From positions 62,243,040 through 62,307,039 of the forward strand of contig NC_080419.1 in NCBI RefSeq assembly GCF_029873635.1: a stretch of 64,000 nucleotides of DNA. Direction: 5' to 3'. Positions 44,189 to 54,922 of the stretch are shown piece by piece. The DNA is from Malania oleifera (lineage: Eukaryota; Streptophyta; Magnoliopsida; Santalales; Ximeniaceae). Both the position numbers and the translations under genes were made by a program. Under the pieces are notes generated by a model. That model saw only the letters and a program-made list of their open reading frames with translations. It had not been told where the DNA came from and made no database searches. Positions within the stretch are counted from its first letter, which is position 1; each line of letters opens with the position of its first letter.

Positions 44189-45134
44189 ATAACAGACTCA
44201 AACTTCTTATACCACTGTCTTGGTGCTTGTTTCAAACCATATAGGCTTTTCTTCAGCTTGCACACATAATCCTCTTTCCCTTTCACTCTGAAACCCTATG
44301 GCTGCTTCATATAAATCTCTTCCTCCAAATCACCATGAAGGAAGGCAGTTTTCACATCCATCTGCTCAACTTCCAAGTCAAGACTAGCTGCTAAGCCGAG
44401 TACTGTACGGATCGATGACATCTTTACAATTGGAGAGAAGATCTCATCAAAATCAATACCTTTTCTCTGACCGAACCCTTTTGCAACCAATCTAGCTTTG
44501 TACCGTGGTCGTGAAGAGAACTCATTTGGCTTCTTCTTGTAAATCCACTTATTCTCCAAAGCTTTTTTTCCTTTGGGCAGCTTCACTAACTCAAAGGTGT
44601 GGTTATCATACAATGATTGCATCTCATCTTGTATGGCCTCAACCCACTCTGTCCTGTGTTCATCTTCCATGGCTTCTAAAAAACACTGGGGCTCTCCCCC
44701 GTCAGTCAATAACACATATTGTTCTACTGAATACCGAGTGGAAGAATGTCGGTCTCTAGCTGACCTCCTGGATGGAATCTTTGGTGGAATCTCTGGCACT
44801 GTCAACTGCTCATCAATCTCAACATCTCCCTGAGCTTGTAAGGGAACATCCATATCACCTCTATCCTGGTGGTCATCCTGAACATCATTCTCAACCTAAG
44901 ATGAAAAATTCTTCAAAGGAATTGGATCCATATTAATCAAACTGTCACCCTGTTGAGACATAGATTTCTCTACCTTCTCAATATCCTGAATCGTCTGATC
45001 TTCTACAAACATGACATCTCTGCTTCTCACAATTTTCTTCTCAACTGGATTATAAAGCTTGTATCCAAACTCATCTTGACCGTAGTCAAGAAATATACAT
45101 TGTCGCATTTTCTCATCAAGTTTGGACCTTTCAT
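44189..45134 (-). pseudogene. Copia reverse transcriptase N-terminal half
   Basis: Open segment 44853-44296 begins in the integrase-RT linker (a proline-rich stretch, RRSARDRHSSTRYS) and enters RT: EWVEAIQDEMQSLYDNHTFE, KWIYKKKP, YKARLVAKGFGQRKGIDFDE, and EQMDVKTAFLHGDLEEEIYM with the first catalytic Asp. A stop follows EIYMKQP, then [18 protein letters not shown] reads on to about 44215 in frame before homology ends. The YVDD-type box is not present. Upstream (45134-44880) the linker is broken by frameshift and stops. Confidence 0.82.
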
Positions 45135-46148
45135 CTATTGAATATGCACAAATGCTTTGCACCCAAAAAGACGCAAATGATTATAGGAAACATCCTTACC
45201 TATCCAAACTCGGTCTGGAACATCAAACTGTAGAGGAACACAGGGTGTAAGATTCAACACATGAACAATAGTGCTCAATGCCTCCCCCCAAAAGGATTTT
45301 GGCAACCGGGCTTGTGAAAGCAAACATCTTACTCTCTCAAGCAGTGTTCTGTTCGTCCTTTCTACTATGCCATTCAATTGAGGAGTTTTCGAAGGAGTCT
45401 TTTGATGCCGAATACCTTGCTGTCTGCAATACTCATCAAATGGACCAGAATACTCTCCACCGTTGTCAGTCCGGACGCACCTTAGTTTCTTCCCAGTTTG
45501 TCTCTCAACTAGGGCTTGAAATTTCTTGAACTCAGCCAACACTTGGTCTTTTGACTTCAAGATATATACCCGCAACTTCCTTGAATGATCATCTATGAAG
45601 GTCACAAAGTATCTGAAGCCACTAAGTGTTCTCATCTTCATAGGGTCACACACATCCGAATGTACTAAATCCAGTATCTCTGACTTTCTCGAATGAGGGG
45701 AATTCTTGAAGGAAACTCTGCTCTACTTCCCTGACAAACAATGAGTACACCTTTTCAGAAGTGTACTTTTCAGTCCACATAGTAGACTTTTCTTCCCCAG
45801 TAGAGCTAATCCTTTCTCACTCATGTGAGATAGTCTCTTGTGCCACAACTCTGCTATACCATTATCCTCCATCACATTAATAATGTCGTTGGAGATCTTT
45901 GCTTGCAGAATGTACAATGCAGAGTGCTTCATGCCTCGAGACACAACCATAGCACCCCTGGTGAGCTTCCACTGGCCATCACTGAAAGTGCCGCAGTACC
46001 CTTCGTCATCAAGTTTACCTGTATAAATCAAATTCAAACGAATGTCAGGAATATGCTTCACATCTCTAAGAACTAAACTCATGCCATTATTTGTCTTCAA
46101 ATACACATCCCCAATTCCAATGACTTTAACCAAGCCATCGTTTCCCAT
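45135..46148 (-). pseudogene. Copia integrase
   Basis: N-terminal HHCC finger: ELWHKRLSHMSEKGL and CTHCLSGK (46148-45723 frame). Core: SDVCDP, FVTFIDDHSRK, CVRTDNGGEYSG and NGIVERTNRTLLERV, so all three acidic residues are visible. The core continues RLPKSFWGEALSTIVHVLN and LRLFGCKAFVHIQ before a frameshift at about 45135. A stop after CLSGK separates finger and core. The first 100 residues are the protease C-terminal part (VKVIGIGDVYLKTNNG, DEGYCGTFSDGQWKL). Confidence 0.85.
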
Positions 46149-46150
46149 CT

Positions 46151-47094
46151 TTATTGTATCAAAGTCACCAGATCTATAGGATGTAAAGAAATCCTTCCGA
46201 GATGTAGCATGAATCTGGTCTCATGATATGCAACATTTATCATCTCATCATCATAAACAATGAGGAATTCTGCAGGAGTGGTAGTAGCAACTCTATCATC
46301 ACCATCTTTGTCATCTCCATTCTTCATTCCCTTCCCTTTCTCATTCTTGTTTTCTCTCTTCAATTGCCTACAATATTTCTTGATGTGTCCCTTTTTCCCG
46401 CAATGATGACACTCAACATTTGCAAACTTGTTGGACTTGTTTCTGCTGTTATCTCTGTTCTTCGGACCTCTGCTCTTACTTTTCCCCCTCTTTTCTGTAA
46501 CCAAGATCTTTGACTGTGAAGAGGACCCCTGTGTTTTTCTTCTCATCTCTTCATTTAGCAAACAGCTCTTGGCCATATCCATTGTGATTACACCTTCTGG
46601 AGCGGAGTTAGACAATGAAGTTCTGAGCATCTCCCACAAGTCCGGTAATGAACTAAGCAACCATAACCCTTGTATCTCATCATCAAACTTAGTATCCATT
46701 CCAGCCAACTGATTAATAATTCCTTGAAATGTATTCAGGTGATCAGATAAAGGAGTCCCATCTTGGTACCTTAAAGCCATCATTTGTTTAATTAGAAACA
46801 ACTTATTATTTCCAGTCTTTCTAGCATATAACTGTTCAAGCTTATGCCATAGAGAACGCGCATTTGTTTCTCCACTAATATGGTTCAAAACATTATCACC
46901 TACCCATTGCCTGATATACCCACACACCTGTCGATGTAACAAAGTCCATTCCACATCAGACTCTTTTTCCGGTTTTTCAGCACTAAATACCGGTAGGTAA
47001 TATCTTTCACATAAAGAATATCCTCCATTTTTCCTTTCCATATGTGATAATTTAAACCATTGAGATTAATCGTTCTACTAGTATTTGCTTCCAT
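46151..47094 (-). pseudogene. Copia gag with damaged protease junction
   Basis: Start at 47094 ([20 protein letters not shown]), one frameshift near 47000, then 296 open codons. Visible parts: [56 protein letters not shown], a CCHC zinc knuckle CHHCGKKGHIKKYC (about 46410-46370) and a charged linker. The frame runs into the protease as FLIVYDDEMINVAYHETR, where about eight residues holding the DSGA active site are missing and the frame shifts at about 46220. Confidence 0.85.
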
Positions 47095-47130
47095 AACTCA
47101 AACTGCCAACCTGACAATCTGGAAACCGGT

Positions 47131-47141
47131 CTCTGATACCA
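47131..47141 (-). other. Copia primer-binding site
   Basis: The complement reads TGGTATCAGAG, three bases inside the LTR edge. Initiator tRNA-Met type. Confidence 0.85.
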
Positions 47142-47144
47142 CTT

Positions 47145-47813
47145 TGTTGGGAGAGCTATTAATAAACAACCACAGCGGAATAATTCTTCTCCCCATATGT
47201 AAGCAAATATAGTGTATCTCTACTTTTATACGTACTGGAAATAATAAGAGAAATAATCAATCACACCAAGCCACAAGAACACAAGCAGTTTTTTACGTGG
47301 AAAACTTCCCCAGTGTGAGGAAGAAAAACCACGGGACCTAATCTAGTTAAAATCTCCACTATCAATCAAATAATGGGTACACAAAGTCTTCTCTAATTGT
47401 AATTAGAGGATACAAATATCTCTCATCAAGATATCTACAATCTTGGCAAATACAAAGAGAATTGGAGAGAATATACCAAATTCGCGATTACTGTTCATGG
47501 GAAAAAAACCCCAACTCCCAAGCTCTAAATCCGATTTCCACCGTTCAGATTGTAACTCCTTGAGTCTTGAATCTCTCCTCCAAATTTCAGCTCGATCGGA
47601 CCACAGATGAAGCAGGATCGGAGTCTTGATGAAATCTGGGTAGCATGAGAAAAATCACGTTTTTCTCTCTTTTTTTTTAGAAGTGACGGCTCCTCTCTTC
47701 TCCCCTCTCTTTTTACAACTTCTTTTAGGTTTTTTACACTAAAAGGGCTGGGCTTTGGTCTTTTAATAAAACCCACTTGGGCTTTCCTCCACATGGAAGG
47801 AAATAACCCAACA
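47145..47813 (-). repeat. Copia 5' LTR
   Basis: 669 bp, TGTTGGGAG...ACCCAACA, with matching inverted tips TGTTGGG/CCCAACA. No partner LTR in the window. Confidence 0.85.
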
Positions 47814-48382
47814 GTTCTTTACAACATGCGGTATAAAGTCAAATGCAGTGTCATTTGTGGTTTGGAGCGTTGGTCAACAGTTCTTCTATTCAGGTTTCGA
47901 AAGTGGGGTTGCGAGAGTTACTTTGCAATTTCCAAATTCGATTTTTCAGGATGGGATTCATATCCATCCGGCGATTGACACTATTTAGATTTTTGTGTTA
48001 TAGTAGGTTCAAGTGATGTCCTCGCGGGCATGGCACAGTGAAAACTCCAGGCATGCATTCAGCCTGTGAAAAGGAAGATTGGAACAAGGGGTCTTGGCCT
48101 CTTTGAGCTCAATTGATCTTGTGTTCCCTTTGTGTTCTGGGTATGCCCAGTTTTGATTGTACTTGCCTCTAGATTTTTCCTAGTTTTGTTGCTACTTGTC
48201 TGCAAGCCTTGTGCCCTGGATATGTCCAGATTTGATTGTACTTGTTTCTAGGTTTTTCCTAATTTTGATGCTGCTTGTTCTAGATTGGGAGCTTTGGCCT
48301 CCCTTCTCGGTTCGGTGTATGTTTTGGATTTTTCTATACATAATCCCTTTGATCAATATAATTTACCCTTTACTGATCCAAA
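47814..48382 (+). mobile_element. LINE-like 3' tail (plus strand)
   Basis: Ends TTGATCAATATAATTTACCC, TTTACTGATCC and A7, a common L1 3' end in plants. A ~85-bp tandem duplication (about 48119-48200 and 48206-48285; TTTGATTGTACTTG.TCTAG in both) lies inside. No ORF recognised. Confidence 0.4.
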
Positions 48383-48559
48383 AAAAGGTTAGGAGTCTAG
48401 CTTTTAAATTTGTTTCCAAGTCTAGGAACTACCAGTTGAATCTAGGATACCCCAAATGCTCTTTTATTTCACTTTGCAGGCATGAATTCAAAATACACAT
48501 AAAAGTTCTTTGAATAGCATTAGTGCCATAGGAGTTTCATGGTAATGTTGGATTTCTAT

Positions 48560-50112
48560 TTAGTCAAAAGTTTGAGACCCAAGCCGTTTTCTATTAAAGG
48601 TTTACAAACATGCTCCCATTTGACTTAGAACTATGAGAGTTCTAGTCATAGCCTTTCCATAGAAATCACTTGAATTTTCATTCCATTTCAACAATGACAG
48701 GATGTGGGAGGGAAGCAATGGAAGACCAATAACCAGTGATAATTTGCAAGATAGATTTGATCAATTGGAGTTTGTCAGCATAGAAGAAGTATTTGTGGGT
48801 CCACTTGTGTTTTTTAGAGGAAATTTTTGTCAAATAGTAAGTCACAATTTGCCCTTGATACTCTCTTTGTGATTAGGGGTAGACTCATGTATTTTACCAG
48901 TAAATGGTCAAGAGGGAATTGAAACACTTACAGGGTCTCTTTCTCTGTCTCTTTTATGATCCTAGAGCAAAATATTTTTAATTTATCAAGGTTGCACCTT
49001 GATCCAATCAGCTTGTAAAATATGCGAAGGGTGTTTTTGATACTAACAGCAGAGTCAAGGTCTCCACGACTGTTATTAGTAGGTCATCAACTAAACAAAG
49101 GTTTGTAAGGCCAATCTTGCTGCATTTTGGACGATAAGATAGTTTTCCATGCTTGATTTAGTGATGAAGTGGCATTGTTAGGCTAGTGAAGGTGGGAGTG
49201 GGAGTGGTGAAGCATTCTTCTAGACAATTTTCAAAGATTAGCGGAGCTTCACTAACTTCTAGCAATTGCAAAAGGAACCCACAATGAACCAAGCCAAAAG
49301 CCTTCAAGATGTCAATTTTTAGAGCAAATTTTGGGGGCTGCAAGTCTAGGTGCAGTGATAGTTGCAGAGCGGCTCTTGAGCAAGGAGGATATTGTCTTGA
49401 ATAATTCTTCATTTGATCAAAGCTCTCTGGTTGGGGCTAATTAAGGAGCTAAAGCATCTCTGGACTTTGTTGGCCAAACTTTTTGAAATGCAGTTGTAAA
49501 TGAGGTTGCAGTAGGAGATGGGTCTGAAGTCTTTTGGATGGTCAAGGATTTTGATCTTGGGTATAAGTGTGAGGAGGGTTGTGTTCATTTGCTTTAGGAT
49601 CTTAAAATCTCATAAATAAGACAAGGCAACATTTGTGACATCCTCCCCAATGATTGGCCAGCAAAATTTGAAGAATTTGGCGTTAAGGCCATCAGGTCCA
49701 GGAGTTTGTCATCGTAGAAGGAGGAGGGTGGTCTTAACATCATTTTTGTCAACTGGCTTTTCAAGGCCAACCTTATCTTCTTTTGATAAGGTGAAGTTTA
49801 AGATCTTTTAGAGGTAGTTTGCATTGTATGGTTGGCATTCTTCATTATTGTAGTAGTTTAGAACTATATTTGATGTCATAACTGTGTTTTTAGTCAATTT
49901 GCTATCAGCATTTTAGAGCAATCTATTCTGTTTTCTAATTCTCTTTTGGCTTACCATCATTGAGAAGAACTTCGTTCTTCTTGTCTCCTTTGTAAAGCTA
50001 GTTAGCTTTGCTTTTATGTACACAAGTTGCATGAGGGTTTGCAATTTGGATGTGAAAGTATCTGGGCTTCCTTGCATTAAGTGCAAGTTTGTCTGTGCTC
50101 TATTGAAATATT
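48560..50112 (-). pseudogene. L1 reverse transcriptase remnant
   Basis: Order on the minus strand: QTPGPDGLNAKFFKFCWPII (about 49710-49650), TTLLTLIPKIKILDHPKDF and RPISYCNLIYNCISKSLANK (about 49590-49460), NQRALIK..IIQDNILLAQE, FALKIDILKAFGLVHCGFLL (about 49330-49270), CLVDDLLI at the catalytic box (about 49090, with Val where Ala is usual), and ADKLQLIKSILQIITGYWSS (about 48785-48725). Many stops. Confidence 0.75.
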
Positions 50113-50121
50113 CCCTTGTGT
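50113..50121 (+). repeat. 9-bp target duplication, left, of Mutator-like element
   Basis: CCCTTGTGT. The right copy, 51774-51782, is CCCTTGTCT (8 of 9 match). Nine bp is the Mutator-superfamily length. Confidence 0.7.
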
Positions 50122-50558
50122 TGAGTTTTTTCCCGATTTATCATTTTTTTTAAAAATATATTAACTAATATCTTTTTTGGGAAAATAATTTTCGGAATGA
50201 CTCTGACGTAATCTCGCTACTGCAAAAAAGATATTATTTAATATATTTTTTCTTTAAAATGATAAATCGGGAAATAAATTCTTCTGCGTAATAAATTGGG
50301 AAATAAATTCTTTTATGTCAGAAATGAATCTAACAAGAGTAATAAATAGATAATAAATTCTTTTGCGTAATTTTTTTTATTTATTCGTTTGCTTTTGTTT
50401 TTGTTGACTTGTTCCAATGCCATGTTCAGTCAAAAGTCATCAATGGACTCGATGCCGAAGACGGCGACACCCTTATAGGTGGCCATCCCACAACCCGACT
50501 GCTCCCAAAGAACAAAATTAATTATAGTAATGACTAATGAGTAATAGTTAATAGTTTT
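50122..50558 (+). repeat. Left terminal inverted repeat
   Basis: 437 bp, starting GAGTTTTTTCCCGATTTATC after one T. It holds a subterminal palindrome (CCCGATTTATCATTTT and AAAATGATAAATCGGG, about 50131 and 50255) and a GC-rich patch CGATGCCGAAGACGGCGACA. Confidence 0.85.
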
Positions 50559-50940
50559 CAACATTAAAAAGTTACTCATTAGATCATGTAATATAGAACA
50601 AATTTTTATTTAAAGCCTAGATCAAATCATACAAATACAAATTTGTTAATTAGAATCAAATTATAATTAATTTATACATTAAATGACTTAGAATATGTAT
50701 ATAATATAAAACTTTTGTGATAGCTTTTTAAATACTTAACATTTTATCAAATTATAATTTTAAAAATAACTTAGTTATTATATTACGAAATAAATTATGA
50801 TGGTAAAAAAAAAAGCTTGAACTTAAAATGAGAATGAAAGATTATTCATCATATGTAATAAATTATCTGATTCAAATAATCATGAATTCGTTGCTTAATT
50901 AAGTTTAATATGAGTTATAATTTCTTTATCTAATAATTTG

Positions 50941-51200
50941 TCTAAACTGTTCTTGTAACTTCTGTAAGGTCAGAGGAGGTGAGCGCATTAATAAGCAATC
51001 GAACAGTTCTGAGGGAAGATCGTATATCTCCGGAAAAGTATCATCACCTACAACCACAATATCAAAAACAAAAATACAAAAGAAAAATAATTCCATTGTA
51101 TAACTGTTTGCATGCTTCATTGCAACACACAAAGAGCAACGCCCTTGAGATTACCAGAGAGTATCTCTTTAGTCACTCCATGCACAAAGATAGGAGTGAT
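50941..51200 (-). pseudogene. Captured host-gene fragment: exon, intron, exon
   Basis: Read on the minus strand: a first coding piece ends ...KEILS plus one base at 51155; an intron of 107 bp (51154-51048) starts GTAATC and ends TTGTAG; the second piece (51047-50941) continues in phase as G-DDTFPEIYDLPSELFDC and LLMRSPPLTLQKLQEQF. Splicing restores one open frame across the junction, which chance sequence would rarely do. The wording resembles the N-terminal region of plant RNI-like/F-box leucine-rich-repeat proteins (PSELFDCLL then PPLTLQKLQ), but I am not certain of the family. Because the intron is kept, capture would have been from DNA and not from mRNA. Upstream of about 51200 the frame is unclear. 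Confidence 0.5.
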
Positions 51201-51334
51201 GAAAATTCACCTATTGTGAAAAACTGCAACATGCAAATCAAAATGGCAAGAAAAAAAAATGAAGCGAAATTGAAAGGTGCAGATCATACCGAAACATGAG
51301 TTATTTCAAAAATTAAAAAAAATAAATATTATTT

Positions 51335-51773
51335 AAAACTATTAACTATTACTCATTAGTCATTACTATAATTAATTTTGTTTCTTGGAAGTAGTCAAGT
51401 TGTGGAATGACCACCTATAAGGGCGTCGCCGTCTTTGGCATCGAGTCGATTGATGACTTTTGAGTGAATAGAGTGTTGGAACAAATTAACGAAAACAAAA
51501 GCAAACGAATAAATAAAAAAAAATTACGTAGAATAATTTATTATTTATTTATTTATTACTCTTGTCATATTCATCGCTGTCATAAAAGAATTTATTTCCC
51601 GATTTATTATGCAGAAGAATTTATTAAGGAAAAGAATTTATTTTCTAATTTATCAATTTAAAAAAATATATATTAAATAATAGTAGTGAGATTATGTTAA
51701 AGTCATTTAAGAAATTATTTTTTGATTATTTAATATATATATTTTTTAAAAATGATCAGTGGGGAAAAAACTC
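51335..51773 (-). repeat. Right terminal inverted repeat
   Basis: 439 bp, the inverted partner of 50122-50558, ending GGGGAAAAAACTC. Confidence 0.85.
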
Positions 51774-51782
51774 CCCTTGTCT
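51774..51782 (+). repeat. 9-bp target duplication, right
   Basis: CCCTTGTCT, one mismatch to 50113-50121. Confidence 0.7.
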
Positions 51783-52131
51783 TATCAATTCTAGAAGCTA
51801 GACTTGAGAAGTGCCTTTTGTGGAAGCTATTGAGATTATTTTAAACATTTTTTAGGTTAGTTTGTAGAATGAACATGGGTGTGCCATTAACAATAATATT
51901 CCAAGCAAAACTAACAGACAAAAGAAATTAGAGTTTGTGGTCCGACAGTCGGGGAATCTAAAAGGGGGATGGATGTCTTTCTATACAAGAGGTTGTTTAA
52001 AGTTACCATGGAGGGACAGTGATTAGAAAAACCCAAGGGCAGAAATTCAATTCTCAAATCTGGGAAGTGACAATTACAGGTTGGGGAGGTAATAACTTTG
52101 TTAAGTTTTTTGGCAAGGAAGTCTTCCAACC

Positions 52132-52372
52132 TTTTATTTTATTTTTTTATTTTTTGATATCGCTGGGTGTCCTCAGTTGGCATCTACCAGATTACCCTGG
52201 GATGCAACACAGCCAAGACTAATCCCGCGCCCCGTGACTCTGGCCCCACATCACCACGAGGGAGTAAATTCAGGAGCCCAAGGGAAGGCTCGAACCCGGG
52301 AGGCGCAAAGGCTGACCTCGTGAGAGGCACTCCCAATGGATGTCCTTACCACCTGAACCATGCCTATATGAA
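52132..52372 (-). mobile_element. tRNA-derived SINE inside the L1
   Basis: On the minus strand it begins near GGCATGGTTCAGGTGGTAAG (A-box region, 52346-52360), has a perfect B box GGGTTCGAGCC (52287-52297), about 150 bp of tRNA-unrelated body and an A-rich tail (52132-52158 as T-rich). L1 endonuclease coding stops on one side and resumes on the other. No clean target duplication was seen. Confidence 0.75.
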
Positions 52373-52570
52373 GGTGGGTCCAATAATGAAGGGAAAATCA
52401 TCAAGATTAGAATTGTAAAGAAATTCCCTAAAGTCTTGCATACTAGTTAAAGTGGTGGAAGAGATAATTATGTTGCTTTAAAGTTGATCTTTTAAAGTGT
52501 TGAAGTCTCTAAGGAGAATCAAATATCTCTTAAGAGAGGTCAAGGAAGTGGGATCATAAGTGTCTTCTCT

Positions 52571-52722
52571 CAAAGGTTCACTTAATGCATGGTAGCTTAA
52601 ATTATCTTTTCTTTAAGAATAAATTTCACATAGATAGCTTGTTTTCACTTAATGCGCAGTAGCTTAAATTATCTTTCCTTTAAGAGTAAATTTCACATAG
52701 ATAGCTTGTTTGTGCTTTCTAA
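52571..52722. repeat. Two-copy ~75-bp tandem repeat
   Basis: TAGCTTAAATTATCTTT.CTT, then TAAATTTCACATAGATAGCT, repeated with few changes. Confidence 0.85.
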
Positions 52723-53289
52723 TTGTAGAAATGTTGCAAACTAATAGGTTATAGAAGACAAAAACTCTATAGGACTTAGTAGTAAATTCATAGTTATGGA
52801 AGAAGCAACAGTTTCTTTGGATGACTGTAAGAGCTTTATTTGAGTTTGAAGGTTTGATTGTTTCATAGATACTAATTAGCTTAATTTTGTTTGTTTTGAT
52901 AAACTTCGAACCTCATTTTGCTTTATGAGGTCATTAAGACCCCCCTAACAATCCAGCTGGCAATTGAGAGCATAATTTGGAGTAAAGTTGGGGTTTCCTT
53001 TAGGGTTAGCCTGGTTCTTTTGGGGCTTGCCCCTTTTCTTCTTTTTGGTACCTTCAGGTTGCTTGCTTTTGTTACTTCACAAGCAAGATAATGGGGCTAG
53101 ATGTTCTATTGTTGAGTGGAGTTTTCTAGCTTCAGGGAGCTGTGATTTGGCCAGAGTTTACAGAGTTAGCTCTTTGGGTAAAGGTTCAATGTTGTCCACT
53201 AATTTTGGTGTGGTGGTATCAATGGTTTTAAGATCTTCATTCCCTTTACCCCTAGGGGTGTTGGTCTATTTGTGAGGACTAGTAGAGGG

Positions 53290-53740
53290 GTTGCAGGCTT
53301 TAGTTGATAATTCGACTTCTTAGGCTACAAGCATTATGTTGGATAGGGCTGCAAAAGAATTTGCTTGAGTAGTGTCAGGTTGATTTTATCTATTGCAAGG
53401 GGGTCTACGGGATCAATAATCTTAGTGTGGGGGATTTTAGCAGCTTTCCTAGCTTCAGCTTGAGTATTGGATTTTTCTACAAGAATACTAGTTTTAGCTT
53501 TTTTTAACCTACTATTTTTTGTTTGTTTTGTAGTTCTTTGCTAGATGTACGAAGATTTTACATATTTCATACTTTACAGGCGTCCAAGCATATTCCAAGT
53601 CTATGATAGGATCTCTCCATTTGATAGTTTAAGATCAATGAACTAAGGCTTCAATTGATGGTCTAACTTCTTCGACTTCAAACATTATATTGGATACAAC
53701 TGCAAAAGAATTTGCTTGAGTAATGCCAGGTTAATTAGGG
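53290..53740. repeat. Direct repeat of ~110 bp, ~360 bp apart
   Basis: TGCAAAAGAATTTGCTTGAG at about 53348 and 53700, with flanking ATTAT.TTGGATA before and TCAGGTT/CCAGGTTA after. It falls in the L1 ORF1 region. Confidence 0.75.
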
Positions 53741-53811
53741 GGATCCAGGGAATCAACAATGTAATGACATGAAGAATAATGGTATTTAAACAATAAAGAG
53801 AGAGGAAGAAG

Positions 53812-53982
53812 TGTTCGTCGACGACGGGGCATTTTGGGCTCGTCGACTTGGGTGTGCCTCGTCGATGAGAAGATACCAAGAGGTTGTTTTTCCAAGTTCT
53901 AAATTTTGTTGATGAGGAGATAGCATTTGTTGACAAATCTCCTTCTTGACCTCGTCGACGAGATGACGTGGCTCATTGATGA
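53812..53982. repeat. Palindromic TCGTCGACGA array (plus LTR)
   Basis: Seven copies, including perfect TCGTCGACGA at about 53816 and 53953 and degenerate TCGTCGATGA, TTGTTGATGA and TCATTGATGA forms. The last copy lies about 12 bp before the TATA box. Confidence 0.8.
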
Positions 53983-53991
53983 AGCCCAAGG

Positions 53992-54000
53992 TATAAATAG
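53992..54000 (+). promoter_or_regulatory. LTR TATA box
   Basis: TATAAATAG, same position relative to the palindromes as at 208-216. Confidence 0.65.
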
Positions 54001-54035
54001 TGTTAAACTCAGATTTTTACGCAGAAAAATCAGTA

Positions 54036-54038
<3 letters not shown>

Positions 54039-54102
<64 letters not shown>
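54039..54102 (+). repeat. (CT)n microsatellite in LTR leader
   Basis: About 32 CT units, an expansion of the shorter CT-rich leader found in the other LTRs. Confidence 0.95.
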
Positions 54103-54106
<4 letters not shown>

Positions 54107-54922
54107 CTACGGTTTCTCTCTCCTCTCTCTTCGATTTTGGCTCTGTTGTTCGCCGAATCAATGATTCGAGGTCACCACGACGCTCCTGGGGAAGTTCTCT
54201 TTAAGTCTGCTGGAGCGGATCATTGGTGGGGCTGAGTTGAATTTCATCCCAGATTCAGGGTAAGGTCTTTTATTCAAAATTAGGCTTTCCAGCAGTTGTA
54301 GGAAATGTAGTAGACACAGAAATAATGATATTTTATTCTAAGATATATGATTTTCAGGGTATTGAGTGGGAAACCCTGCGGGTGTAGGACCCATCACAGT
54401 AGGGGATCTTAACAGGAATCAGGTAAGGGAAATATATTATGCAAGGAAATTTTATTATGATTTCAGTATAAATTATACGTTTTTATTAAATTATTATTCA
54501 GACCATATATACAGTTTTCAGAGCCTGATAACATTAATATTTATTTGTGTGACATGAGTTGTTAACAGAACAATACAGTATTTAAACAATTTATGAATAC
54601 CATGTTTACAGTTTATTAGCAGAAATATAATGATATTTGCATGTTTATAGAATGATGAATTTCCAATGTACAGTATACTCAGAAACATATAATTTCAGTA
54701 ATTTCAGAATATCATGATTTTAGTGCCATAACGCCCTGGTGCTTAGATATTTAGACAACTATTCAGTTATACAGAAACCAAATATTCAGTCAGTTATTCA
54801 TATTTTCAGATAAGTTTTACGGGGTTATGGTTATTTTAAAATCATGGTAAAAACAGTATTTTAGAGATATCAGCTACCTGTATAGGAGATAAGATTCTTA
54901 AAGTGTGTTCCTTGTTTTCAGG

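Larger units (their letters stand above)
44189..47813 (-). mobile_element. Ty1/copia element (Tnt1/Tork-like), 3'-truncated
   Basis: Minus-strand copia with 5' LTR (47145-47813), primer-binding site, gag, a damaged protease, integrase and the first half of reverse transcriptase. It stops at about 44189, so the rest of reverse transcriptase, RNase H and the 3' LTR are gone. Gene order (integrase before reverse transcriptase) proves copia. Gag and integrase wording is closest to the Tnt1/Tork type. Confidence 0.88.
50122..51773. mobile_element. Mutator-like element with ~437-bp TIRs; candidate Pack-MULE
   Basis: 1,652 bp. The left arm 50122-50558 is the inverted complement of the right arm 51335-51773 at roughly 80% by eye, including long exact stretches such as AACAAAATTAATTATAGTAA and TGACTAATGAGTAATAGTTA. 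Flanks match the 9-bp target duplication expected of MULEs. The 776-bp interior has no transposase but contains a spliced-gene-like fragment (next entries). The insertion sits in the middle of the old L1: L1 sequence stops at the left flank and resumes at the right. Confidence 0.8.
48385..53759 (-). mobile_element. L1-type LINE, old, interrupted by other elements
   Basis: A single minus-strand L1 can be followed across insertions. The ORF1 zinc-finger region (about 53280-53700) has VEYAWTPVKYEICKIFVH (a CCHC_4-type knuckle that has lost residues) and QAEARKAAKIPHTKIIDPVD. Endonuclease pieces lie at 52373-52600 (LLRDFNTL, LDDFPFIIGPTF) and 51911-52131 (LEDFLAKKLNKV, EFLPLGFSNHCPSMV). The reverse transcriptase lies at about 48560-50100. 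A SINE (52132-52372), a Mutator-like element (50122-51773) and a gypsy LTR (from 53760) interrupt or end it. Stops are frequent; it is long dead. Confidence 0.75.
53760..54860 (+). mobile_element. Gypsy LTR (plus), 3' part deleted
   Basis: Starts TGTAATGACATGAAGAATAA, aligned to the LTR tip TGTGACAACCCGAATAA at 57404 (inverted). Then the palindrome array, TATA box (53992-54000), a long CT microsatellite, the shared CACGACGCTCCTGG leader and AT-rich U5-like sequence similar to 430-1150. The end of U5 and the primer-binding site are missing: the sequence passes to gag within about 60 bp. It interrupts the L1 at 53759/53760. Confidence 0.75.

Noticed and set aside
46428..46712. 94-codon plus ORF with a Leu-rich, signal-like start
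   Set aside because: Antisense to copia gag; hydrophobicity comes from the complement of Lys/Glu codons.
50979..51299. 106-codon plus-strand ORF inside the Mutator-like element
   Set aside because: Basic, low-complexity product. The minus strand at the same place gives a better, splice-consistent coding reading.
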